Below are positions 45,969-54,409 of a stretch of DNA of 64,000 bases, piece by piece (positions within the stretch are counted from its first letter, which is position 1; each line of letters starts with the position of its first letter). A model generated the notes under the pieces. It searched no databases. It had not been told where the DNA came from and worked only from the letters and a program-made list of their open reading frames with translations. The translations under genes were made by a program, and so were the position numbers. The stretch is from CAYSPS01 sp964432975 (lineage in GTDB: Bacteria > Babelota > Babeliae > Babelales > UBA12409). Location: NCBI GenBank assembly GCA_964432975.1, contig CAYSPS010000001.1, forward strand, positions 9,554 through 73,553, written 5' to 3'.

Positions 45969-46651
45969 TTAATAAACGAAGGGAAGCAGCTTCCAGGTTT
46001 TTTTCTGATATTCAGCGTAGCGCTCGCCAAACACGTTTAATAAAAATTTTTCTTCAGCGTTAATTTTTAACACGTAACAGAACGTAATAAAGATAAGCGC
46101 AACAACTGATGCAAGCGNNNNNNNNNNNNNNNNNNNNNNTACATGGGATGGCGAATCCATCGATACGGTCCATGCTGAATAAGCTGTTGTTGTTGAACCG
46201 ACTGAATCGTGGCGCTCCAATTGCGCCCTAACACGGCGCGTGCCCAAATAGTAAAAACCATTGAGAGCGCTAAAATGATCAAACCAATAAATACCACAAA
46301 AAAGTTGTACGGCAAAACAATGTATGCTAAAAAATTTTTGCGCCAAAAAATGAGCGTGAACGCAAAAACACTGCCAGTAAGTTGCACAAAACGCACTTGC
46401 AAAACAGCAGCGGTTTTCTCAGTTTTTACGCGAGCACGCACCCGCAACCAACTCATTAACCAATAGATACCAAAAATTCCCCATAACATGATAATGAAAA
46501 AATATACGACACGAGCCAAAAATTCATTTACTATCGCATACCCAATATCCATAATCAAACTCCAATCAAAATTATTTTCTAGTTTACCATGAGTTATGTA
46601 ATTCATAACAGTTTGAAATGGATTTTTAGCATGAACAATTAACGGCAGCAA
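45969..46651 (-). CDS. isoprenylcysteine carboxyl methyltransferase-like membrane protein, gapped
   Basis: The 5' part (46651 down to 46140) has four or five membrane helices and the signature GPYRWIRHPM. The 3' part (46117 down to 45969) reads LASVVALIFITFCYVLKINAEEKFLL, then FGERYAEYQKKTWKLLP. Together these are the SAM-binding end of ICMT/PEMT-like membrane methyltransferases. The frames differ across the 22-N gap, and about 20 residues would be expected between the two parts, so the gap is longer than drawn. Substrate unknown (lipid, thiol or small molecule). Bacterial members often modify lipids or are resistance-linked. Confidence 0.7.
46118..46139. other. assembly gap (22 N)
   Basis: Interrupts the ICMT-like gene after the RHPM motif. 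By comparison with the family, about 60 bases are probably missing. Confidence 0.95.
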
Positions 46652-46733
46652 CTAATATGGGTATCAACTTCTACCTGTAACCTAATAATCCATGATAAGC
46701 TTATTTACAAAATATTAGTCTAAGGAGACATTT

Positions 46734-47357
46734 ATGAGATGTTTAAATTATTTTTTACTTCTCGCCGCGAGTATAATTTTAAGCTTACATGCAGAGCTTG
46801 TCGAACTCATCACACTTAACAAAAACTTTGTGCTTGATGTTCGCTATGCAACAACAAATAATTTTACCGGTAAAAAAGTCTATCCAAGCGCACGCTGTTT
46901 TTTACAAAAAGAGGCTGCTGATGCGCTTAATCTTGTACAACAAGAATTGGAAAAACAAGAACTGGGATTAAAAATTTGGGACGCTTATCGCCCACTTTCA
47001 GTACAAAAAATTTTCTGGGAAATTTATCCAAATGAAAACTATGTCGCAGACCCTGCCAAGGGATCAAGGCACAATCGTGGTTGCGCGGTTGACGTCACCC
47101 TTGTTGACCTCAAAACAGGCGAAGAACTCACCATGCCATCAGCATTTGATGATTTCTCAGAAAAAGCACACCGTAATTACGACAAAATGGCACCTGAAGC
47201 GCGCAAAAATTGCAAATTACTCCAAGACGTTATGGAAAAATACGGTTTTCGTGGAGTGCCAACCGAATGGTGGCATTTTGACTTTGTCGGTGTTGACACC
47301 CAACCAGGAAAAGAAGTGTGGAAAAACTATCCGGTTAGTGATATTATTATCACATAA
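46734..47357 (+). CDS. secreted D-alanyl-D-alanine dipeptidase (VanX/DdpX-like)
   Basis: A 207-residue zinc peptidase with a signal peptide (MRCLNYFLLLAASIILSLHA). Family residues are all present: R86 in DAYRPLS, zinc ligands H113 and D120 in SRHNRGCAVD, catalytic E178 and ligand H181 in TEWWHFD. It hydrolyses D-Ala-D-Ala. Exported enzymes of this kind may scavenge D-Ala from wall fragments. AAGGAG precedes the ATG. It is the first of a run of four plus-strand genes for exported enzymes (46734-49480), 30 bases before a paralogue. Confidence 0.9.
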   Translation: MRCLNYFLLLAASIILSLHAELVELITLNKNFVLDVRYATTNNFTGKKVYPSARCFLQKEAADALNLVQQELEKQELGLKIWDAYRPLSVQKIFWEIYPNENYVADPAKGSRHNRGCAVDVTLVDLKTGEELTMPSAFDDFSEKAHRNYDKMAPEARKNCKLLQDVMEKYGFRGVPTEWWHFDFVGVDTQPGKEVWKNYPVSDIIIT

Positions 47358-47387
47358 ACTCAACCATTATTTAATTAAGGAAAATAC

Positions 47388-48041
47388 ATGTTGCATCAAA
47401 GCTATGTGCGTGCGATTTGCATGTGCTCGCTTGTACTTGTAAGTTCACTGCATGCCATGGAAAAAGAATTTTTTGCAAAATACGATTTAGTCAACATAAA
47501 GGACATCAATCCAACAATCAAAACATATCTTATTTTTGCAACGCCACATAATTTTACTGGCCAAAAAGTATACACAAGTTCTGAGTGCTATATGCTGCGC
47601 GAAGTAGCACTAAAACTCGATGAAATACAAAAAGAGCTCAACGCACAAGGGCTTGGACTTCTTGTCATCGATGCATACCGCTCCATGGAAGCGCAACAAA
47701 AATTTTGGGACCTCATTCATGATGAACGCTATGTTTCAAACCCCAAAAAGAATGGTGGCCGGCATACACGCGGCACGGCGGTGGATTTATTAATTATCGA
47801 TCTAAAGACCGGCGAGCCGCTCGCGTTTCCCGTCACGCCCGATGATCTTAAAACGCCGGCTTATTTTACTGAAAAAGTATGTCACGGGTACATGAATCTT
47901 CCGACAGAACAAATTAAAAATCGCGAATTTTTAAAAGAAATTATGCTGAGACATGGTTTTGAACCAATGCCAACAGAATTTTGGCACTATGACATTATTG
48001 GTTGGCAAAATCACGCACCATTGCCTCGTATCGATTCTTGA
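47388..48041 (+). CDS. secreted D-alanyl-D-alanine dipeptidase, paralogue
   Basis: A 217-residue paralogue of the preceding gene with a signal peptide ending LHA and then MEKE. Catalytic set: R98 in DAYRSM, H126 and D133 in GRHTRGTAVD, E197 and H200 in TEFWHYD. About half of the residues match its neighbour. All catalytic positions are kept in both, so both should be active. The pair may differ in substrate, for example D-Ala-D-Ala versus other D-amino dipeptides. TTAAGGAAAA lies upstream. Confidence 0.88.
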   Translation: MLHQSYVRAICMCSLVLVSSLHAMEKEFFAKYDLVNIKDINPTIKTYLIFATPHNFTGQKVYTSSECYMLREVALKLDEIQKELNAQGLGLLVIDAYRSMEAQQKFWDLIHDERYVSNPKKNGGRHTRGTAVDLLIIDLKTGEPLAFPVTPDDLKTPAYFTEKVCHGYMNLPTEQIKNREFLKEIMLRHGFEPMPTEFWHYDIIGWQNHAPLPRIDS

Positions 48042-48072
48042 AACAACGGAAAAAATATAAAGGAATTTTATT

Positions 48073-48642
48073 ATGAACATACGTCCGTCAATGTTTACTG
48101 TTGTTATGGCATTTTTGTCTCATACATATGCCATGCAAGTTTCTGTCGAACCAGTCACTTCAGCAAATCTAGCCGCTGAAGAAGCTGTCTTTCGCAATGC
48201 ATTCATCGCATCTTATGGTCAATCACCGATAATCTTGGAACAAATTAGCAAGAAATACCCAACGCTCGATACATTTTTATACGCATCTTTTGAAGATGAG
48301 AATGTTGATTTTAGTGCACATAAACCAAACGCATATTTTATACATGCCAAAATAGGGGATACCGTTGTTGGCTATATGTCTTTTGACATACGTGCCGATA
48401 ACACGGCATATATTCGCCAATTGGCAATTGATCCTGCTTGCGCAAAACGAGGAATCGGCCGCATGCTTTTATCGTTTGTTTTTAAATCTAACCCAACGAT
48501 AACTAAAATTTCAGGATGCACGCGACGCGCAAACACGCGAGCAATTGATTTTTACAAACATCTTGGATGCAAAATAACCGAGTGTACTCATGAAGGTTTT
48601 GATCCCGCAATCTACATTGGCATAGAATATACTCCGAACTAA
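48073..48642 (+). CDS. GNAT acetyltransferase with export signal
   Basis: A 189-residue GNAT-fold protein. The acetyl-CoA loop is KRGIGRM after IRQLAIDPACA, followed by TRRANTRAIDFYKHLGCK. The N-terminus (MNIRPSMFTVVMAFLSHTYA, then MQV) is a signal peptide, which is unusual since acetyl-CoA is cytosolic. If cleaved, the enzyme would act outside the cytosol, for instance inside a host cell. Alternatively the segment is a membrane tether. The acceptor is unknown. AAAGGAA precedes the start. Confidence 0.8.
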   Translation: MNIRPSMFTVVMAFLSHTYAMQVSVEPVTSANLAAEEAVFRNAFIASYGQSPIILEQISKKYPTLDTFLYASFEDENVDFSAHKPNAYFIHAKIGDTVVGYMSFDIRADNTAYIRQLAIDPACAKRGIGRMLLSFVFKSNPTITKISGCTRRANTRAIDFYKHLGCKITECTHEGFDPAIYIGIEYTPN

Positions 48643-48676
48643 AAACACGACAAAATAAATAATTAGGAACGTCTTT

Positions 48677-49480
48677 ATGAATCACCTTTTAAAACATGTA
48701 AGTGCGGGCCTTGTTCTTGTGGCAGTGCTTGCAAGCTGCAACTTTTGCCCGTGCTGTCATGACTGCTGCAAGCACCAAACAACCGCCGCCCCTATTGTTG
48801 CGTCAAAAACAATTTTTTCGTTCTTGGGCGCGCCTGGTTCAGGTAAAGGAACATTGTCAGAGCAAGCCGTAAACAAGCTTGGTTTTAAAACCGTTTCGAC
48901 TGGAAATTTGTGTCGTGAAGAAATAGCTTCTGGCAGCGCCAAAGGTACGACTATCGCCAGCTACCTGAAAAACGCACAGTTAATCCCCGATGATATGATT
49001 ACCGACATGGTACAAACCTGGCTGAGCAAACAAACAGGTGACACACCAATTATTTTAGATGGCTATCCACGCTCACATCATCAAGCGGAATTACTGGCAC
49101 AACTTTTAAAAGAAATTTTCCCTCACTATAAACTGCGTGTCATTGCCCTCACTATCGACGATGAAGATGAAGTCGTTAAACGTATCTCCAATCGTTTAGT
49201 ATGTTCCAACAAGCAATGCCAAGCGGTCTACAACCGTGATTTATTAAAAGACAAAACCAAACTTGTTTGTGAAAAATGCGCAAGCCCACTCATTCAGCGT
49301 GAAGACGACAAAGAAGAAGTCGTACGCAGGCGCCTACAAGAATTTAATAAAAACAATCAAGAAATTATTGATTTTTACACGAGCGCTGGCATTACCGTTG
49401 AACAACTGCCGGTGTCACACGCAACACCAGAACAGGTCTTTGATCGTTTCAAAGGCTTGCTGTCTGCAACTATTCCTTGA
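48677..49480 (+). CDS. adk: adenylate kinase with lipoprotein signal
   Basis: A 267-residue protein whose first 21 residues form a lipoprotein signal: basic start, hydrophobic core, lipobox LASC with C21 as the lipidation site, followed by a Cys/His-rich stretch (CNFCPCCHDCCKH). A complete adenylate kinase follows: P-loop GAPGSGKGT (51-59), TGNLCREE, DGYPRSHHQ and a LID with two Cys pairs (CSNKQC, CEKC) of the zinc-binding type, then RRRLQEFNKN. It interconverts ATP, AMP and ADP. No second adk is in the window. An exported, membrane-attached adenylate kinase could balance adenylates outside the cell, for example to feed an ADP/ATP translocase. AGGAACG precedes the ATG. Confidence 0.88.
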   Translation: MNHLLKHVSAGLVLVAVLASCNFCPCCHDCCKHQTTAAPIVASKTIFSFLGAPGSGKGTLSEQAVNKLGFKTVSTGNLCREEIASGSAKGTTIASYLKNAQLIPDDMITDMVQTWLSKQTGDTPIILDGYPRSHHQAELLAQLLKEIFPHYKLRVIALTIDDEDEVVKRISNRLVCSNKQCQAVYNRDLLKDKTKLVCEKCASPLIQREDDKEEVVRRRLQEFNKNNQEIIDFYTSAGITVEQLPVSHATPEQVFDRFKGLLSATIP

Positions 49481-51065
49481 TCATAACAATATTTGGCACC
49501 ATGGCGGCGGAGTGCTCTTGATAGTCGCGATAGTTTTCCCATGGGGTCATATAAAAAGGTGCTGCTGAAACACTATTTTCTCCGGACAATGTTGGAATTT
49601 CTGTAAGTCCCTCCAGGTGCCGGAGTGAGTGTTTCAATAATTTTCGTCGCGGATGATACGACATACCTTGACCAAAAAAGTCATACGTCACGGTGCATGG
49701 AGGCAAAAAAAGCGTATTGATACCAGACTCAAATTCACGTCGATATTGCGCATGGTCAACACAAATAGCATATGCATATTTTCTTGAAATCATATAGGGC
49801 AAAGGCACAGACCCATACGGCTTTAAAACTCCTTCGCGCGGCAATCCAACCTCGTTATCATAAATAAAACCACTCAAAACTGTTTTGCCGAATGAAAGTG
49901 AATGTAACTTATTAAATGGCCGCTCCCACTCAACGCGCGGCTGAGTTTCTGTTCCACGATATATGAATGCGCGTGATTGACCGCGCTGCTCGAGTCCGAT
50001 AGCGTACAAAATAAGCTCTTTACCCATCGCCCAGTAAGCGGCTCTCCATGAAGAAACCACGTTCATAAGATCGCCACACTCTTGTATTAAACGCACCGGA
50101 GGAAAATCACGCATAAGCAAAAATCGATTTACGATTGCGTCAATCAAGACAAACCCGCCCAAGCGCATTTTTTGAAAACAGCGTTCCACATAGCCAGGCC
50201 ACTGATAAGTCAAAAACGTGCGCACCTCATCATGCGTTGAAAATGCAAACAAATTTGAACCATCATCATAAGCAGCAGCATCATCAACATTATTTTTTTG
50301 CATAGGGATCAAAATAGCATCACTGAAATCATCTTCACACAAAAGACCACGCTCTTTTAAAAGTTCGTCTAAACGAACCAGAATTGCATACCTTTGGGCA
50401 AAATCATTGCGCAAGCGCGCAAAATCTATTTTTTTACGTGCATGCAAACAAGCGTTCAGCCAATCATCCTCAGCATGCTCAAAATTCATGGCGTTAACAA
50501 AATTTCGAAAACGATCGACATCCGACAATGCAAAAGATTCGCTATCGGAATCACGATTTCGATCAGCTTCTGTAAGTAATGCTAACCACTCGTCCGGAGC
50601 ATGACCCCCGGTTTCAAGAAGGGGCGCCACATAAGGCTGAAGCCACAAAAATTCGTCACATTCAGAATTTACATATTCTGCTTTTATCGGTTGCACCTGT
50701 TCCAACATGTGCAAAATTTCTCGTACAGCACAAGCCATCAGAAAAACACGATAAACAGCCACGCTATACAAGGTTGGTGAAACGTCTTGTACGAACAGAT
50801 CTGGCGCAACTTCACGTTGTATTTTTTGTTGCAAAAAGGCAACCTCATTGCTATCCAAGACATTTTTGTCTGCAGCGGAAATTGTTCCGTCATATACGTA
50901 CATAGGGAATTGGTAGCGCACAAGAATTTCATGCGCACGGTTAAATTCATTAGCAGTTGGCTCAATACGCCGACCATTAACCACCCTGAAAACAAGAAAG
51001 TGAGAACAAACCGTCACCGGAACTAATAACGAAACAATTAACAACACCATTTTATGAAAAATCAT
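49470..51065 (-). CDS. secreted protein, shares an N-terminal module with the 51091 protein
   Basis: A 531-residue protein with a signal peptide (MIFHKMVLLIVSLLVPVTVCS). Residues about 22-130 are clearly homologous to the same region of the next gene (FLVFRVVNG, ILVRYQFPMYV, APDL, PTLYS). After that the two diverge completely. The C-terminal half has FIYRGT (about 367-372), HSLSFGKTVLSG (388-399) and several acidic loops, a layout that faintly recalls R-S-E ADP-ribosyltransferases, but this is not a firm match. It overlaps the convergent adk-like gene by 11 bases. GGAG precedes the ATG. It is 25 bases downstream of 51091, so the two form an operon. Confidence 0.72.
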   Translation of the reverse strand: MIFHKMVLLIVSLLVPVTVCSHFLVFRVVNGRRIEPTANEFNRAHEILVRYQFPMYVYDGTISAADKNVLDSNEVAFLQQKIQREVAPDLFVQDVSPTLYSVAVYRVFLMACAVREILHMLEQVQPIKAEYVNSECDEFLWLQPYVAPLLETGGHAPDEWLALLTEADRNRDSDSESFALSDVDRFRNFVNAMNFEHAEDDWLNACLHARKKIDFARLRNDFAQRYAILVRLDELLKERGLLCEDDFSDAILIPMQKNNVDDAAAYDDGSNLFAFSTHDEVRTFLTYQWPGYVERCFQKMRLGGFVLIDAIVNRFLLMRDFPPVRLIQECGDLMNVVSSWRAAYWAMGKELILYAIGLEQRGQSRAFIYRGTETQPRVEWERPFNKLHSLSFGKTVLSGFIYDNEVGLPREGVLKPYGSVPLPYMISRKYAYAICVDHAQYRREFESGINTLFLPPCTVTYDFFGQGMSYHPRRKLLKHSLRHLEGLTEIPTLSGENSVSAAPFYMTPWENYRDYQEHSAAMVPNIVMIKE

Positions 51066-51090
51066 ATAATCTCCATTTTAAATAGAAAAT

Positions 51091-52890
51091 TTATGAATGA
51101 CGCGCTTCACCGACTCTTGTGTGATAATCACATAATTCGTCTGATGGTATAGCCCGTGCATACTCAAGCATCTCGGCACGAGTCAAATACCCATGCGCAA
51201 TAGGCTCCTCACAAGTACGTGCTGCAACTTCTTCAGCACATTGACGGCAGTGACAATTGATAAGCGCCAAAGTATCGGCCTCTTGCTCAGTACCACGCGG
51301 ATATAAATCAGGACGCATCGCACGGCCATAACAGCCAGATTGATCTTGCAGGGCATGCGCTAATTCATGGAGTATGCTAAATCTTCTCCGTGCATACAAA
51401 AGGTTATCAAAATTACGATTAACAATAATAACCCCACGTTGCCTAAACTTTTCAACTAATTCACGTGGCAATATTGGACAAAGAACCGATGCAATAAATT
51501 CTATTCCAAATTGGCGTAAGCCAACATAAATGGCACGCGCGTCCGAGAATGGCTCTTGCGCATAAAAAATATATGGCACTTGAGCTAATCTCATACTTTC
51601 TACCGAACTTTCATAAAGTTGACGAATTTCCGTAGAAACCCCACGCTCGTGCAATGTGCCGGGATACAGCGTCACGAGTATCATCAATCGTCGATATTCA
51701 TCTTGCAATTTAGCCCGCATAGCCAAAGTACTGCCCGTACAAAGCCGTTGATAAGCAGCTGCATACGCATTACTTGGCATGCCATAAAGATGCGCATGAC
51801 TGTCAGCACGTATGATGCGTTGAGCACGTGCCGTAAGCATATTCGCAGCTAAAAAACTTCTCTGAAAATCACCAACACCAGCTAAAACATCTGCCGTAAC
51901 CGTCAAAGATTGTATAATTTTGGGGCATCCATTTACTTCGCAAATATAACGATAATGATGACGATCAAGACGCAATGCACAACCGCGGCGCGCAAATGCT
52001 TTAAATCGTTCTTGTTCTCTGGCCAATTCTAATGTTGAGGGCAACACTTCATTAAGCGCATCAGGCGCATAAAAATAAAGCCATGTATCAGCAGACCATC
52101 GGCGTTCAAGCTCAATAGTTTGCATAAGCTCAGCAGGCTCAAATATCACATTCGCATCAAGTCGCTCAGCAAACAAACATGATTGCAAAAAACTCCTTCC
52201 CATACGTAATGCGCGTGAGCACGCTTCAATTATACTTTCTACGGCATAATGATTATTGATCAAAAATAAATTGGTCAAATAATCGAGTGGAACATTCCAA
52301 TTCATGATATGCACACCTGCTGGGTCAGAAACTAACGTGCTACGATATCGCGCACGCGCATCGAGCAAATCAGCATATGCTTCCTCAAACGTCTGCCGCC
52401 AAGCGCGCAGATGTTCACCACTCTGCGTGGCCATAATCTGCTGAAACTCATGGCGCTGTTGAACCGTAAAAAATGGAAGATCAAGTAATTGTCGCGCACA
52501 ATCAGCCTTGATACGATCTATACTATCTAAAAGAAGCACTAAAACTTCACGTGCAGCACACGCATTAAGATCAAGATATAACAACGCGAGCGCATATAAC
52601 GTTGGTGGCACCTTTTCAATCTGTAGATCTGGCGCAATAACTTGCCGAATCTTCAGCTGTAAAAATGCCGTTTCATTTTCATCAAGCGTATCTTTTTCTG
52701 AAGCTGCCACACGATCATCACCAACATACATAGGGAACTGATAACGAATTAAAATTTCATGAACACGCTGATATTCATCCGCAGTTGGAACCACTCGTTG
52801 ACCGTTAACAACTCTAAAAACAAGAAACTGCGCATGAAGCATGTGTATAAAAAACACACTACATCCGAATAACACGCGGAAACAATTCAT
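51091..52890 (-). CDS. secreted zinc metalloprotease with paralogous N-terminal module
   Basis: A 599-residue protein with a signal peptide (MNCFRVLFGCSVFFIHMLHA). Residues about 21-130 match the 49470 protein. Near the C-terminus is a zinc-peptidase site HELAH (508-512), with a second-shell EQEAD at 535-539, in a spacing like gluzincins (M78/IrrE- or M48-like). It is followed by a Cys/His cluster (NCHCRQC). The middle part is helical with no known domain. AAAGGGGG precedes the start. The common N-terminal module suggests a shared localisation or binding function joined to different effector ends. The host or wall target is unknown. Confidence 0.75.
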   Translation of the reverse strand: MNCFRVLFGCSVFFIHMLHAQFLVFRVVNGQRVVPTADEYQRVHEILIRYQFPMYVGDDRVAASEKDTLDENETAFLQLKIRQVIAPDLQIEKVPPTLYALALLYLDLNACAAREVLVLLLDSIDRIKADCARQLLDLPFFTVQQRHEFQQIMATQSGEHLRAWRQTFEEAYADLLDARARYRSTLVSDPAGVHIMNWNVPLDYLTNLFLINNHYAVESIIEACSRALRMGRSFLQSCLFAERLDANVIFEPAELMQTIELERRWSADTWLYFYAPDALNEVLPSTLELAREQERFKAFARRGCALRLDRHHYRYICEVNGCPKIIQSLTVTADVLAGVGDFQRSFLAANMLTARAQRIIRADSHAHLYGMPSNAYAAAYQRLCTGSTLAMRAKLQDEYRRLMILVTLYPGTLHERGVSTEIRQLYESSVESMRLAQVPYIFYAQEPFSDARAIYVGLRQFGIEFIASVLCPILPRELVEKFRQRGVIIVNRNFDNLLYARRRFSILHELAHALQDQSGCYGRAMRPDLYPRGTEQEADTLALINCHCRQCAEEVAARTCEEPIAHGYLTRAEMLEYARAIPSDELCDYHTRVGEARHS

Positions 52891-53058
52891 AGAGAAACCC
52901 CCTTTAACTGCTTATAAAATTAAAAAATGTCATATATAAACTGTTTCAGTTTAACAAAACTTATTAAAAATTCAAGTAGGATATAAGGATTTATCCAATT
53001 GACAAGAACATAAAAACCATAAAAACTTTTGTTGACCAGTAATGCGCAAAGGGGCTGT

Positions 53059-54129
53059 ATGAAAGCAAAAAAACACGTCTGGTTACACATGTTCATCTTC
53101 TTGATGAATGGTTTGTATGGTATGGAGCCAGATAGCACGCATAAATCACAAAGTATGACACTGGCCACTACGCGGCATTATATCATACCAATACACTGCG
53201 AACACGATCTATTCATTGCGCTTGCACCCTATTTAAACACATCTGCCCAACCCGGCACCGTGGTTGCCCTATGGGACCTTGATTGTACGGTTGGCGTACT
53301 TGATGATTTACGTCTTCATCCATCGATATTTGATTTTAATGTTGAACTCGTTCGACGTTTACAACCAAGCACAACAACAATGGATCCATTCGATATGGTA
53401 ATGGCAGATTTGCGCAAACTATATGAAAATGCACAAATGCGCCCCATGGAATCAGCAAATCGCATAAGCAAAATTATTTCACTGCTACAAGCCAGAAATA
53501 TTCCAAATTTCGGCATCACTGCACGTTCAACACCACTTAAACAAGCAACCATGCATCAATTAGTGAGTAACTTAAATATAAAATTTAGTCATTTGAGCTC
53601 AATCACGCAATCGCCAATGTCAGCTGAAATTATTTTCAGAAGAAGTCCACCAGCAAAGGCTTATGAAGATGGTATTTGCTGTTGCGGAATTAACAGCAAG
53701 GGCATCATTTCAAAAGAACTTTTTAACGCACTTGGAATCGATCCAGAAACCATTATCATTGCCGATGATGGTCGAAAAAATTTAGACTCATTTTTAATCG
53801 CGCATCCACACCAAAAAGTCATTGCTCTGCATATGCAAATTCCAAATATGCCAGATACTGATCACTTTAGAGAAATACTTGCTCAAGATGGCATAGATAT
53901 TAATGAAATTGTAATGATTGGAAGTACGTCCTATTTTCGCTGGCAATTATATCCATCAGCGCTCGCACTTGCCCGTACCGGCCCAGTTGGTGGTAGTGAA
54001 ATGGACCTGCATGCCTTGGCTTCATTGTCACCAGGATCATCAAGTCCTGTCAGTTGCCGCGGAAGATTTGAAGGGGATGCCTTTGGTTCAAATTCGCCCA
54101 CACCATTACAACATCCACCACAGCGTTGA
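53059..54129 (+). CDS. secreted HAD-superfamily protein, DUF2608-like
   Basis: A 356-residue protein with a signal peptide (MKAKKHVWLHMFIFLMNGLYG, then MEP). HAD motif I is LWDLDCTVG (D73, D75), motif II is likely GITARST, and motif III/IV is IIADDGRKN. These and the 'exported HAD' layout fit the DUF2608 family, known from Legionella and other host-associated bacteria. ATG 53059 follows AAAGGGG at 6-7 bases; the frame is open 10 codons further up. The C-terminal 60 residues are Pro/Ser/Gly-rich. Likely a phosphatase acting outside the cytosol. Confidence 0.7.
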   Translation: MKAKKHVWLHMFIFLMNGLYGMEPDSTHKSQSMTLATTRHYIIPIHCEHDLFIALAPYLNTSAQPGTVVALWDLDCTVGVLDDLRLHPSIFDFNVELVRRLQPSTTTMDPFDMVMADLRKLYENAQMRPMESANRISKIISLLQARNIPNFGITARSTPLKQATMHQLVSNLNIKFSHLSSITQSPMSAEIIFRRSPPAKAYEDGICCCGINSKGIISKELFNALGIDPETIIIADDGRKNLDSFLIAHPHQKVIALHMQIPNMPDTDHFREILAQDGIDINEIVMIGSTSYFRWQLYPSALALARTGPVGGSEMDLHALASLSPGSSSPVSCRGRFEGDAFGSNSPTPLQHPPQR

Positions 54130-54409
54130 TGAATTTGATCAGCAACTGCATCACTTAGGCCAATAAGCTCATAATAAAAGATTGATAAACTTTTCATACT
54201 GAATAATTTAAAAAACTTTAAATTAAATTTATAAAGAGTTTTGACATTTATGATAAAGACGGCTATAATACATGTTATGTAATATGAAGCTCACCGAGTG
54301 CAAAAAAAATTTGTTTTTGCACACAAAATGGAATTGCTTTTTTATCAAAATAATACTAAGTAAGAAGAAAGAAGCAAAAGGACTCGGCCTATATTCATGG
54401 AGTTTGAAT

